Notes: generated by a model not told the origin, from the sequence alone. Counted from the first letter of the stretch, positions 13,101-33,721 are shown. The stretch is DNA of 64,000 nucleotides from Rotaria sordida (GCA_905250125.1 CAJNOL010000006.1:304308-368307), one strand, 5' to 3'. Made by a program: numbers and translations.

Positions 13101-14038
13101 AAGTATTTTTGTTGTCGTCCTGCAAAGCGCCTATATTTTAAAAAATTCATATATCGGAGACACTTAATGGAGAAACTCTGAATTTTTTTCTACAAAAAAT
13201 AATCTAATCGATCCCTTTGTGTAAGCAAAATTTCAGATCAAAATTCAAAAGTATAATTTCACTTGAAAACTAGAGTCCTACTGAAAGAATCTACTAAAAA
13301 TTCGATATGTCACTATCAGCAGCTCAAAATACTCTAGGGTATTTACGTATTCATTAAATTCTATCTTTAGACTATACAATAACCGTATAAAAAAATTTTA
13401 ATACATCCTTAATTTAATATCGTCTACCTTTGTCCTCTTTCTAATTGTCTTGCAACTTGTCCAGCTAATTTTCCAAAAGATATTGTATTTGCAAATCTTC
13501 CAAATAATTGTTGAAAATCAATTAATGAAGCTGCTATTGTTGATAGCCAATCCGTTGAATGATCCAAATAAATACTTAAATATAAATGTGAATTAACCAT
13601 TGAAAAAATATCATAATCAACTGGAACCATATCAAATGCTGTTAATTCATGTAATGTACATCGTCCCCAAAGGCCTTCTTGTTCAAGTAAATGTTCAAAT
13701 GCATAAAATTTTCTTGGTACACATATTAAATGTGCATTACGAATATCTAATTGACGTAATTGTTTAGCTAATGTTAAAAATCGAACTATATTTGGTCGTA
13801 ATAAAAATAGACGTTTATTTTTTGTTTGAAAATTTAATGCTGAATCAAGTTTATGTAAATTTCCAACACCGTGTTTTCGTATTTCTGTTGCATTTGATGT
13901 TAAATCAATTAAAGGAAATAAATCTGAATCAATAAATAAATCTTTTGTACCATCAATACTTTCTAATAAATTAAATAAATCATCACGTGCACGTTGACGA
14001 AGTCTATCAGCTATTTCCCATTTTATTATATCCGACAT
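10149..14038 (-). CDS. VPS33B: VPS33B-type Sec1/Munc18 protein
   Basis: Four exons (14038-13428, 12706-12420, 12346-11694, 10499-10149) join in phase to 633 aa, close to the usual ~617. The Sec1-like fold is covered end to end. The N-terminal part reads LLESIDGTKDLFIDSDLFPL and FYAFEHLLEQEGLWG. The middle holds ILFDRSVDLITPFCSQ and YEGLLDEYF. The C-terminal part reads MYVPLSCRLIEE and LVVFIGGCTQSEINALR. These match VPS33B rather than VPS33A. VPS33B partners VIPAS39/VIPAR (CHEVI complex) in SNARE-mediated late endosome, lysosome and granule traffic. The exon 3/4 join (DM before ADIFGS) matches the conserved region. The first and third introns are long (721 and 1194 bp), and the third carries a dispersed repeat. 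Confidence 0.95.
11070..11620. repeat. Dispersed repeat, copy 2, with a coding relic
   Basis: It aligns along its length with 7795-8340. On the plus strand, about 11371-11526 stays open for about 52 codons, including IYYRDGKNIHVCTGNYDVWN. This copy is better preserved than copy 1, which has stops. The TGNYDxW pattern faintly recalls the linker region of ABC-F ATPases, but this is a guess. It lies in a VPS33B intron on the opposite strand. Confidence 0.6.
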
Positions 14039-14268
14039 TTGAATTTATCTAAAAGAACGAACAATAAATTTTCTTCAAACGAATTATCTCTAATGCTGTT
14101 TCTTTATCAACATAAAAAATAAATGTACGCAAGTTAACGAAATAACAAAAATAAAGAAGAAAACAAAATTATTAATAAAGATAACCAAAAAAAAACAAAA
14201 TATACATATTCTGGTTCTTTTTCTTTTTCTTTTTTCTTTTGTTTTCTTTTAGCAACGATTGTTTTGAT

Positions 14269-22458
<8,190 letters not shown>

Positions 22459-22740
22459 TTTATTTTTCGACAGAAATAAATAGATACAAAGCGAACCTTT
22501 TCCTTTCTTAATTTTAAACACCACAAATCAATGATTTCTATTTTTTTTGATTTTACAGCGCTATTGTTTATATATGAATTGAATTGATTGTGTCGCTAGA
22601 GAAATAAGAATAAGAGCATGCATGAATATTTATTTGTTAGCCTCTATTCGTCAAAAGAGTAAGCGATGTTGTTATTACTTAATATGGGTTTATTTTATTT
22701 TCTAGATTTTATTTTCTATTAAAAATAAAAACTAACAACA
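22459..22740. promoter_or_regulatory. Divergent promoter region, RNase and EIF3H
   Basis: These 282 bp separate the divergent start codons. There is no clear TATA box next to either start. Shared control is inferred from spacing. Confidence 0.4.
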
Positions 22741-25700
22741 ATGACATCGAACAGCTCTCAAATGAATTATTCATCAAAAGTTGGTTCTGCTGCAATGACA
22801 TCAACATCAAATTCAATCAAAGATGTTTATGTTGATGCTATGGTATTATATCAAGAAAATTTTTATTTTTATTGTATAAAAGATTTAATTTCATATCGAA
22901 TAGGTCATATTAAAAATAATAAAACATGCTCATGAAGAAACAACAGATGCTGCACAAGGTGGTCTTCTTGGTTTGGTTAAGGACTCAACACTTGAAATAA
23001 CAAATTGTTTTCCATTTCCAAATCAAAATAAACCAGAAAATCTTGATCTTGGTAAAATTTAAAATTTTAACAAATAATAATTTTATAATAAGAAATATTG
23101 ATCTAGATTTTGAACAATATCAAGCGGATATAATAAGAAATTTACGTCGAGTCAATTCGGATTATTTACAAGTTGGATTTTATGATAGCAGCTTCAATCG
23201 TTTACTTGTACAATCAATGGTACCTTATCAATTGTCCGGTGTTGAAGAATCTATTGCACTTGTTTATGGTTAATTATTTATAAATAGATTTTTAAAGAGA
23301 CATATTTGTTTTTTTTTAAATTTATTTGTTTAGATCAAGCATTGGCTTTACAAGGTTATATTAAATTAAAAGCATATCGTTTAACACCTGCTGCACTTGA
23401 AAATTTAAAGAATGAAGAGTATTTTTCACCAGACAAGTAAAATATTAAAAATTATTTTCTCTCAATAGATGTCAATGTGATAGAACGGAAATTAAAAACT
23501 AATGAATTTTTATTTGAAAAATTTTAAAATTGATTTACTTACCAATCAGATTTTTTTGTCTTATGAGGGAACGTCAACAGGTGCGCCTTCATCTGGCCAA
23601 CTTCAATGATTTTTTTTTCTCTATAGATACTTTAGTAAAAACCCTTAAAGTATTTGGGTTCCTATTCTATAGGGCATAACATAAAACTAAAAGTTAGAAA
23701 ATTGGTTTTCTTCTGATAATGTTTGATATCTATTATATTGATATGAATTTTAAACTTTGAATTCTTTTTGTTGTCGAGTTATAGAATTTCGTTTTCAAAA
23801 AGAGAATCATGCAAAACGTATTGCTTCAAGTAAAAAGATCGATTTCAACTATAATTGATTATATGTTTGTAGTAACACTATAGCACATCTTTCTTAGAAG
23901 ATCAGCAGCTATGTTTATGATAGTAGCCCCTATGATCAGATGGGATTACGCCATTGGATAACAGTAAAAAGGAAAGAGGAGGACAAATATCATATAGATC
24001 AAAGTGGAAAACAGATTGCAATACATAGTAAAGAAAAAAAAGGAAAGAACCTATACATATGTATCACATATGACAGAATGTATAGAAAATATCATTAAAT
24101 CAGGAAAGAAAAATAATTTCACCTGGTAACAATATAAAAAAAATCATTACTACAAACACATATAATCAATGATAGTTCAAATGGATATTTTTACATGAAG
24201 TAATGTTGTGTATGGTTTTTCTTCAGAAAACAAAATTCTATAACTTGACAACAAAAAGAACTAAAAGATACAAAGGTTTATTGTCAAAAGGCTGAAAAAA
24301 AAAATACCGAAAATGTTAACTAACAAGACATTCTTTATTTTTCACATAGGGAGTGCATCATAAGAAAAGAACGGTAGAATAATAAACCCAAGAAGAGTTT
24401 ATGAAAGTTTAAAGATGCTAATAAACCTTTTTCGTAGAGTTTATTATTCTGCGCTATTTTTACAGTGTGTGTTGGTGCCAGTCTTCTCTTCATCTGCACT
24501 CATACCCACCTTGGAGACATCACTTTTTTTTTTAAATAGTTTTCCTTTCGATTTTTCTATGATCAACTAATTAAAATATCTTTCAATGTGATAGATATCG
24601 AACAACATCATAAAAATAATCTTTTGACTTTTTAGTTTGCATTTTGATTGATTGACAAATTGTTTTTTTTAATAATATATGCTATACATTATAGAGGTAA
24701 AATAAAATATTCATGAATTTTGAAGGGAGAGACAGAAATCTGAATTATTCAAGGAGATTTTATTAGTGCATTATATAATATCTATAGGCAAAAAAAAAAC
24801 ATTGAAATCGAAAGGTAAAATCTGGAGAGGTTCTATCGTTAGTCAAATAAAAGAATAAAATTTTAATGTTTTAATGCATGAATTCTAATACGTCTAAAGA
24901 AATTCTTTTCAGACATTGTAAACTATTGTTTGAGATCATATAATAATAACATCTCATTAAGCACAAATGAACAAATATTTACTATGTTGAAATGTTCTAT
25001 AGAGTAAACTTTTTCAAAGAGGAAAAAAAAACAAAGCAACGATTAATGTTGACATGATGCATTATAGTTGAGAAACATTTTAAAGACATTTCTCTTCGTA
25101 CTTATTTCACTTATTCAAGTAAATGAATTTTTCTAAGAATAAAAAAAAAAATAATTATTCAAATTTCTTTCAATGAGACAAATTATTTCCGCTGAAAAAT
25201 TTAGTATTAAAATCTTTCATTACCTGGAGAAGAAATTAATCGTTAAATTATTTGCAATATTTTACTAATTTTTTGTTTTTCTTCTATTTTATTTCAGTGC
25301 AAGACAAGCTAATCTTAATTTTGAAACTTTATTAGAAGAATTACCAGTTATCTTTAGAAATTCTCATTTAGTCAATTCACTTTTATGTGAAATTGATGAA
25401 CAAACAAGACTTAGTTCAAAATCAAATGCATTTCTTGATTTAGGCACAAAGTAAAACGTTTTGGTTTTTTTTGTTATAAATCTTGTTAAAATAATAATTT
25501 TTTCCTTTGTCTTTCTAGTGGAAATCTTGAACGTCAACTTCGTTCATTAATTGATGGTGTTGATGAATTTGCTGCTGATGCATTACGTTATACAAATTAT
25601 CAAAAACAACTTCAACGTCAACAAAGTCGTCGTAATCAACGTGATTCAAATCGTCGTAATGATGGTTATGATGAAGATTTTGAACGTATGACTAAAATGT

Positions 25701-25831
25701 TTTCACAATCAAGACGTAGTGCATTAGTAACAGCATCACAAATAAATAATCAATGTGATAATATCACACAATTTACAGCGCAAGGTTTAGCTAAATTATT
25801 TATGGCACAAGCTGTTCATGAAAAACAATAA
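22741..25831 (+). CDS. EIF3H: Translation initiation factor eIF3 subunit h
   Basis: Six exons (22741-22842, 22904-23051, 23107-23268, 23334-23436, 25298-25450, 25519-25831) join in phase to 326 aa. This is a little shorter than the usual ~350 because the N-terminal Ser-rich tail is short. The MPN domain is intact in outline: [41 protein letters not shown], then [15 protein letters not shown]. The C-terminal helical part has [17 protein letters not shown], the family's end signature. As in other eIF3h proteins, the JAMM zinc ligands are absent from the MPN fold, so it is a structural subunit of the eIF3 complex in the cytoplasm. Intron 4 is 1.86 kb and holds a foldback element. An AATAAA signal lies near 25920. 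Confidence 0.96.
23560..24840. repeat. 1.3-kb foldback in EIF3H intron 4
   Basis: The outer arms pair: CTTCAATGATTTTTTTTTCT near 23603 with its counterpart near 24785-24810. The inner arms also pair: TTGTTGTCGAGTTATAGAAT near 23770 with the reverse complement near 24235-24262. The end sequence (AGGTTCT preceded by a CATTGAAATCGAAAG block near 24803) resembles the end of the 7141-7735 element, so the two share terminal sequence. Confidence 0.7.
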
Positions 25832-26144
25832 CAAAATTTCTAGAAAAATAAAAATACAAGCAAACACATCCATCAGTTATCTATATCATTCTTCTTTTTG
25901 TTTGTTATTGTGTTTGTTTCAATAAAAAAAAAAAAATGAAAACGAAAAAAAAAGTAAAGTCATAATATCATTTTCTTTTCTTTTTATGATTGAATTCTAA
26001 AGCCACAAAAATGCTTCATTTGGTTTTTAGTTGAATTATAATGAAAAATATATTTTTGAAAAAAAAAATTTTTCACACACTCACGCACACACACATAGGA
26101 AACCCTGAAGCTCAAGAAAAAAAAAGGCCCATGAAGAAAGTCTT

Positions 26145-27383
26145 TCACGCTGATATACCAACTCCTTTCCAATTATTATTTGTTTTTAAAGCATTACTGA
26201 AACTTTTAGTAGGTCGTGATTGACGTTGTACTGGCCAATATTGATCCGTTGATCGAATTGGTTTGACTTTAGTTAATCGATTTATCTTAAAACAAAAAAA
26301 AAAAAGAATTTAAAGAAAAAAATTATCGCTTTTTTTTACCAAAGCGTCAGTTTCTTCAATAGATAGATAACGTTTTGATGGTGTTTGTATAGGTGTATGT
26401 CTATCACGACATCGAATAGGACTTGTAAGACGTTGAACAGATTGTGTTACTTGTTCTGGAGTTACTTGTTGATATCCTAATGGAAATGGTGGATGAACAA
26501 TAGTACCCCATTTTTGTCGATTACGTGCTGGTATTGCTTTTATTGTTGATACACCAGTTAAACGACCATAATCATGATCATCAACAAATAATTTTTTTAA
26601 TTCATATACACGTGGTACAAGATTATTTGTTATTGATGTTTGACTTAAATTAGGTGATGCTAAATGTCGTTGATGATTATGATTTTCTTCATTACTATTA
26701 AATGAACTATTGGGTGATAATGTTGATTCAGTTATTACTTGTGTATTTAAACTTATATTTGTTGATGTTGTTTCACGTTGTAAATAATATCGTGATGAAT
26801 TTGTTGTTATTGTTTTACGATTACGTGAAATATTTGTTGTTTGAGGTAATACATGAGAATTTGTTGATGAACGACGTGGAGATACTTGTTTATTATGTAT
26901 ACGTCGAGCAGGTAATAGTGGTGATTGAGATTGTTTTTCATTATATATTGGTACTTTTTTAGTTATTATACTTGATGTTCGTTCTCGTATTTGTTGTTGT
27001 TGTTGTTGTTTAGGTTTTTGTATATCACTTGAATACGATAGACTTGTAACTGTCGTATCATCATTAATTTTTGGTAAAGGTGTTTCATTTAAACGTAAAA
27101 CATTTTCAAGTAATGTTGGTTCTATTGATGATTTTTGATCGATTTCATCGTCATAATCATCAAATGATACATCATAATGATTACTAGCATTAAGTCCATC
27201 AACATTTGATGTTGATTCAAAATCACTCAATGGACAACATTCACGATCGGATTCTGACCAATCTGATATAGCATCGATTTCATCATCGGATACTGATTTA
27301 AGTCGATTGTTATAAGTTTTAAGATGTTGAGCACGACTAAGTGTTAAACGATCGATATCATTTTTCATCAGTTCAGTTGCCAT
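26145..27383 (-). CDS. Orphan 394-aa disordered protein with conserved-looking C-terminus
   Basis: Exons 27383-26340 and 26285-26145 join in phase 0. The N-terminal 200 residues are acidic and then Ser/Thr/Gln/Asn-rich (a Gln run near residue 127), typical of disorder. The C-terminal third is more structured in look: RKWGTIVHPPFPLGYQQVTP, TPIQTPSKRYLSIEETDALV, then INRLTKVKPIRSTDQYWPVQ. This Pro-rich, basic tail recalls ciliary or sperm microtubule-associated proteins, but I cannot name a family. It is convergent with EIF3H, with about 310 bp between the two stops. Confidence 0.7.
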
Positions 27384-29906
27384 TAAACTATAAAATTAAT
27401 TCGATATTTATATGATTTAGATTTAAATATTTAATTTTGTCATACCTTTTTTTGTTTTATTCTTTTATTATTATGATGTCCAATGGACAATAAGTAATGG
27501 GAATAGTAATTGTAAGACACAAAAAGAAAAGAAAAAACAATAAAGAACACAACTCCCGAGACGTTACGGTTGCGTCAAAAAAGGAAAATTAACGATTTTG
27601 TGAATTTGATCACGACGATAGTAGAATTGTTTTCTGTTCAACGTTTTTTTTCTCTTCTTTTTCTTTACAAGTATGCCAAATGATCAACAATAGAACAAAG
27701 AAAAAAAAAACGGTAGGATAGATAAACAGAGAAGAAAAAAGAGAGAAAGATAGATTTGTTTCTTTTCGAACTATTACTGTTTAGGCGATATAAAACATCG
27801 GTTGTATAATGAATTGACAATTTATGCTAGTCAAGACAGGTTTTTGTTTGTTCTTTTCAGTTAAATAAGCAATAATATTGGTAATATTATGTTAATGAAA
27901 TCATAGAATATAGAGAACGAGTTCTATCATCTGTATGTTACTATTCTCAATTCTTTTTTTTTCTGTTTATTCTTTTTTATGTATAATCAAACAGACTGAT
28001 TCGTGAAAAAAATGACAGAGAAAAAAAGAAAATGAAATTGACTTTTGAAAGTATTCATTTTTTGGTTAACCATTAATTATATATATAGAATCTGTATTAA
28101 ATATGTATGAGAGAGAGAGAGAAAAAAAATAGTTTATTCTTTCTTCTGTTTATTATTCAAGTAACATATAAGCGAATATACTTTTTTAATATATGCAATG
28201 AGAAAAAAAAGGCAACATTGGCAGTAGTAGAAACAATAACAAGAAGAAAAAAAAGAATATAAGTTTCATTTTGTCCACAAAAAATGTAATTGAGTTTTTT
28301 AGGTATTCGTAGAAGATTGACTAGCTTAAATATTAACAACCGAATCGTTGCCAAATGGTTTCAACTAATTGTAGAATACACTTCATTTGTTCTCGTTGAC
28401 AACGTCAATAGAAAATAAGAGATGATCTATTCGAAGTAATTGAACTGTTCTAGATTTAGAAACAAGAAAGAAAAATAATGTTTCAAGTCTTAAATTACTA
28501 TTGATTACGAAAACTATGACAAATAATTTTTTAGGCGTATGTCAGTTCGTAGATAATTTCAAGTTAAACAACGTTCGAAACATTCTTTTAATAGAAATTG
28601 ACCGTTGAAGACAATGTCTAGACTAAAGTTGTTCGAAAAAAATTTCCACAATCAGTAAGACAACAAAATAACTTTTCAGCAGTTGTTTAGTTCATTTGAT
28701 TTGAATTTATAACAGCTGAAATTATTTTGCCTATTGTTTCATGCCAAAATTCTACTTTTTTTAATGCATAGTTATATTTAGTTGATGAGTCATCATAAGA
28801 AAAATGAAATACAATAAAATCCGTTTGTAGAACTTTGGGATGATGCATAAAAGGCGTACAGATAAAAATCGCACCTTTTGACCCTCCTCCTTCATGGATA
28901 TCGAGTACAAAAAAAACTTTCATTAAATAATTATAGCAAAAATAGAAATGAATTTGAAGAGTTGTTAGCGCAATTCCTACAGGCTTAAAGTGTGAAATAT
29001 GATGTATCTATTATTGCTAATCATAGAGAGATTTTGTTTTCCATCTATTTTAGGGTACATTTTTATGCTTTTTAAGTACATTTCATTTTAAGGAGTAGAA
29101 AATAGTAAAAACAAAAAATGAGATTTAATAAAAATTGCACTCGAAAATCTAACCGCAATTCATATTACTGTTCGAGAAAATAAACAGAGCTGCCCAATTT
29201 AGTAAAATCTTCAATGATTTCAACAATTCATATTCAACTGATTGATTTAGTTTATTTCTAATTTCACATGCTCTCCAAAACACTATAAGCTTCAAAATTT
29301 CGCTGACAATTGTGTTAAAATAAAGGAAAATATTCATAGTAAGTGTCTGAACTTCCAATAATATATGAACCATACTTACAATAGCGCAGCCAGCCTTGGG
29401 CAATTGCCCAATAGCTTAAAAGTTATTGCCCAATACTAAAAAATCTTAATATATGTGTGTTCAAAGACTTCGGTGACGAAATTGTAATAGGTCGTCTCCT
29501 ATAGTGATTTAATCAAGTGATCGAGAAAGATCAATTGACAACCTTTTTCAATGACACGACGGTCACAGTTCACGATAATGACAATTTAACAATATTTTTT
29601 CGTCAAAACACTCGTCTAGTCGCTTAAATTTCCCTAATAAAAGACATAAATGCATATTTATTCACTTATCTGAGCACATAGAATCGTTTTCAATGGAATC
29701 GACTGTAGTAGTTTAAGCTAAATACGTTAATAACAGCAGTGTTGGCAAGACTTTTGCAACTTAATAAATACAAAACCGATCAATATGTAAATGAAAGTGC
29801 TCTGAAAAAACAAGTCACGAATTAGGAGTAACTGCAATGATATGAAAGTCTTTAATTCAGGGGATGTAGAGATGACGGAAAGTCACAGCCATATAGAAGA
29901 ACACCT
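27384..29906. other. Gene-poor intergenic stretch
   Basis: No supported gene. Two uninterrupted minus-strand frames (28923-28687 and 29403-29149) have no recognisable domain and no splice partners that I could find. Simple repeats occur, for example (GA)n near 28110. Confidence 0.4.
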
Positions 29907-29945
29907 TTAACCCTTTGGCTCCCGGCGACGCATCTATGCGTCCGA
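29907..29945 (+). mobile_element. piggyBac-like terminal sequence
   Basis: TTAA (29907-29910) is followed directly by CCCTTTGGCTCCCGGCGACG and then an internal palindrome, GACGCATCTATGCGTC. A TTAA target next to a CCC-starting end with a GACGCAT...ATGCGTC inverted motif is typical of piggyBac-family ends. No matching right end ending in GGG-TTAA was found, so this is a solo or truncated end. Confidence 0.55.
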
Positions 29946-30712
29946 ATGTGTTTATCGAATAAAGACATCAGTAGTATATTTTTTAACCGTTTTAAAAAGT
30001 TTTTCATCATTTATTAGGTGTTGTCATACGAGTATATTTTTCTTTGTTTTCTTTCTGCTTGATACTTATAATTGATCAAATACAGAATAGTATTTTACTC
30101 CATTTATTTGATTTTTGACTTGGTATCATCAGAAAAATTTTAACAAAATTCAGATCACCGAGACCAATTACTATTGGAAGAGCATCGACAAGGCCTTCTT
30201 CTCTACGTTTAACTGCTCGACATTTCCCTTCTCTTATTCCAAAAACATTGCCATTAAAATAGTCTCAATCAAAATGCATGGTTAGCTCATTCCATAGTCT
30301 TCGCTACTATACACGATATATAGGCGTGGCTAGTCTGTGAGATATCTCAATTCTGATTTTTTTGTACATATAATGTCTATAATATATCAGAAAAGTATGA
30401 TTGTTTTTACTGGTTGTAGTGCTCATATAATACTGTTGGTCTGCCAAAAATAAGGGCTCTATATTCTGTTTAAAACCAAAATAATCAAGTGAGTTGAGAT
30501 TAAATAGTAGATTTTCTGTGTGATGGGATAACAGAATCGAATGGGTAAGATGTCCATTGGATAGAGCTCGTCAAGATCTATCCGAATAGGTGTGTCTCAA
30601 ACTTGGAGAGTACTCCTGGGCGAATCGTATCAGGCAGACATGAATCAGCTTGCTATTTTAGCATTAATTAAAGGTTTTCTGTAGGAAGGAGGGATCAAAT
30701 CGGAAAAGTAAG

Positions 30713-30835
30713 GTGGGTGTGGATGTGGGTGTCGGTGTGAGTGTGAGTTTCTTTTTATACACCCCCATACACACACCCACACTCATACTCGCATCCACCT
30801 ACACACCCACACATACACACACAGCCAACATAGAA
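30713..30835. repeat. Inverted TGTGGG-like (telomere-like) repeats
   Basis: A G/T-rich block (30713-30748, GTGGGTGTGGATGTGGGTGT) is followed within 20 bp by a C/A-rich block of the opposite sense (30760-30828, containing CACACCCACAC). Bdelloid telomeres are reported to use TGTGGG, so this could be a degenerate head-to-head interstitial telomeric sequence. A simple (GTGGGT)n microsatellite is the alternative. Confidence 0.5.
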
Positions 30836-31330
30836 ACTTCAAACGAACTAAATCCTACCATGGAAACCAACAAACTCTACTCACCAATGCAAACATACCA
30901 GAAGCCGAAAAAAAACAAAACAATCATTAGATGCTTTCAACATAAGTCCACTATTGACGTGTTTATCGAACAAAACGCCCGTCAAGCATTACAATACACA
31001 ATCAAGAGAATCATTAAAAGCCATGAATTACTACCAAATCCACATTTCAATAACTAAAACGTCAAACTCTTCTAACCTCAACGTTCAGGAAATATGTCCG
31101 CATAACGCATCTATATTCCGATATTCATTGGTAAAATTTTAGCGACCATCCCACTGAATTCTATCCAATCTCTAACATAAGAAGATTACATGGGAACATA
31201 CCTAATCCTAAGTCAGTGCAACTCAGTACCAAAAGGCCACAAGCCTCCCATTTCCCGATATGAATATTGTTCACTGGCTCCGCAGCAAAACTCAACGTAA
31301 CGATGTCGCTTTCTATGCCGCCAAATGAAT
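30830..31330 (+). other. C/A-rich fragment, possible retroelement remnant
   Basis: The base composition changes here: the plus strand becomes A/C-rich and less AT-rich than its surroundings. A frame stays open to 31057 (around ETNKLYSPMQTYQKPKKNK). There is no recognisable domain. Strand-asymmetric composition next to telomere-like repeats suggests a fragment of a retroelement (inference). Confidence 0.3.
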
Positions 31331-31450
31331 TCTAGAATTCTAGAGTTTTTCGGCGTATATATGTTGGTGGGTCATTACATAGACCGACATCATATAATTA
31401 CATGTAATTACCTAAATTCTAGAATTCTAGGCTTTTTCGGGGTATATATA
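31326..31450. repeat. Paired direct repeats with CTAGAATTCTAG cores
   Basis: The sequence AATTCTAGAATTCTAGAGTT (near 31328) recurs with few changes near 31414. Each is followed by TTTTCGG and a TATATAT run. The spacing is about 87 bp. It directly precedes the minisatellite. Confidence 0.7.
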
Positions 31451-31476
31451 GTATTATATCGATACATGGACCCGAT

Positions 31477-31597
31477 ACAAGGTGGTACAAGGTGATACAA
31501 AGGGACGCAAGATGGTACAAGGTGATACANNNNNNNNNNGCAAGATGGTACAAGGTGATACAAAGGGACGCAAGATGGTACAAGGTAGTACATAGTT
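31477..31597. repeat. 30-bp minisatellite interrupted by an assembly gap
   Basis: The unit is about 30 bp (GGTACAAGGTGATACAAAGG plus GACGCAAGAT). At least two units lie on each side of ten N (31530-31539). The gap suggests that the true array length was not resolved. Confidence 0.85.
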
Positions 31598-32198
31598 AGC
31601 TGTGAACCGCGTGGTACAAGTTGTACTCGTACTTGCGCAGCCCTCGTTATTCTATCAATTGATTAAAAAAAAATTTCCGGATTTATGTGAAGAACATAAG
31701 CAGAACTTAATAGAACTAAAGAAACTCTTATAGAATCTCTTTCAATGGCCCTTTTAACTTAAATATGAACATTTCAATATTAGAACTAAAAATATCGATC
31801 AATTGCTTATTATCTATGATTACAATATTAATATATATGATATGATTGTATAGAAAACATAATATTGTTGAAAAGATCATATTATGATCTTTATCGAATG
31901 ATCTGACTTTTATTTAAAAAAAGGAATTGAATATAAATATTTTAATACAATAGTATTATTTCGAATAGATATTTTATACATCATTTTTTTTAAATTCAAT
32001 TTATTTTTCTTTTAATAAGATTAACAATAATTAGATTATATTAACTTAAACTTGAAAATATTACTCGAGAGGAAAAAAATGACAAATCAAATTTCGTAAG
32101 TTGTCACTTTTCTTTAATTACAATTATATTCAAAAAGATTAAAGATAATGAATTTTAATAATGATAAATAAATATCAAAAAGATAAACGTGAAAAATG

Positions 32199-32892
32199 TA
32201 CGTAAGTAAAGCTAGCACCAGATTCGAGTTTTTACTGTCCGGATTCGCCCCTGGACTTGAGTTGATTTTGGTTCAACTTGAGTTATATGCAGAATTTTAC
32301 GGCGAATCTGATGGTATAAAGATCAAGGGAAATCATCGAGCAAAAATCAACACTTGACCCCAAAATACTGGTTTTTCCAAAAATTTCCTGAAAGTTTTTC
32401 CTGTCCGGATTCGCTATGTTGCTTAAGTTGGGTCTAAAATTGATTGAGTTAGACTCAGCTCGAAATTCTGCACGAATGATATCAATTTTATATGGGGAGT
32501 TATCGGGCAAAAAATTTTTCGACTGGATGAGGGTGAGGATGACCTCTGAGGGGTGGGATTGAGTGAAGTGGAAATTTTTTCGCCGATGACCCCATATAAA
32601 ATTGATATCATTCGATGCAGAATTTTGAGCTAAGTCTAACTCAACCAATTTCAGACCCAACTCAAGCAACATAGCGAATCCGGACAGGAAAAACTTTCAG
32701 AAAATTTTTGGAAAAACCAGTATTTTGGGGTCAAGTGTTGATTTTTGCTCGATGACCCCCCCCCCTGATCTTTACACCATCAGATTCGCCGTAAAATTCT
32801 GCGTATAACTCAAGTTGAACCAAAATCAACTCAAGTCCAGGGACGAATCCGGACAGTAAAAACTCGAATCTGATGCTAACTTTACTTACGTA
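32199..32892. mobile_element. 694-bp near-palindromic foldback element
   Basis: It starts TACGTAAGTAAAG and ends with the inverse, CTTTACTTACGTA. Arms of about 300 bp are highly similar (few substitutions), and the short loop is about 60 bp near 32515-32580. It is the least diverged foldback in the window, so probably the youngest insertion. Open frames on it are by-products of the arms. No clear target-site duplication is seen. Confidence 0.85.
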
Positions 32893-33280
32893 GTTCTTTC
32901 TATAAACAACTATCAATGCTCGAGAACTAATATGGAAAAAAAGTTGCCACTGCATTTAGCTGTTGTTAATCGTAGAAAACGCGATTTTGATCCCATAAGA
33001 ATCTAAATAAATAAACAAAACAAAACAAAATAGAAAAATAACTAATCGTCGAACGTTCTTACTTTTAAAGAAATATGTAGCCATTCTGATAGTCATATTA
33101 TATAAACCGATATCATATAAATCAGGATAATCTGTTGCAAGAAGAATTCGTTCTATTGATGATAATCTCAAGATTTCACCATTTGACTTTATGATGAATA
33201 TAAGGTAAAATTTTTAGACAAAATTCATCAATTAAACTATCATCAAGTCGACGTATCCCATATCGTAAATACCGGACAGT

Positions 33281-33557
33281 TTTTAGCGGTAAACTGCGGT
33301 AAATTACAGTAATGGGAGCCGGTAACCGGACCGGTAAAACCGCGGTAAACCGGAGATTTTTCTGAGCATTTTTCTGACATGGAAAGATAGAAGAAAAAAC
33401 CGTTTAAAATAGCCAAATCGATGATTTAAAGCAATGAAATGTCAAAGTTTATCGGCGATCTGGTAAACCGGCTCATTTTAGCGGTAAACCGCGGTAAATC
33501 TTAGTGACGGGAGCCGGTAACCGGGCTGGTAAAACCGCGGTTAACCACCGGTTTTCA
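33281..33557. repeat. Direct duplication of a CCGCGGTAA-rich unit
   Basis: Two related 77-bp units (33281-33357 and 33478-33555), each with AGCGGTAAAC and GGGAGCCGGTAACCGG, lie about 197 bp apart inside the F-box pseudogene. They are rich in short palindromes (CCGCGG, CCGGTAACCGG) and are GC-rich in an AT-rich locus. Confidence 0.7.
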
Positions 33558-33721
33558 TCCTATTTTTATCACATGGGATAAGTTCATTTGATGACCAATC
33601 GAATAATGTTAATTTGCTTGTAAAAATTTTATCATGCAATATATTATTTAATCGTTCATTTATACCATATAAGTTGAAAGCATCAATCGCATTTTATTTC
33701 TTCAATATAATGAGTAATATT

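Noticed and set aside
28687-28923. 78-codon minus frame (MKVFFVLDIHEGGG)
   Set aside because: Reads like protein in part, but there is no family match, no splice partner and no conserved motif.
30713-31057. 114-codon frame starting in the GTGGGT repeats
   Set aside because: The first third is translated simple repeat, and the rest has no recognisable domain. Described as a possible retroelement fragment instead.
32283-32955. Overlapping minus frames of 62-129 codons
   Set aside because: They lie on the arms of the near-palindrome and are its by-products.
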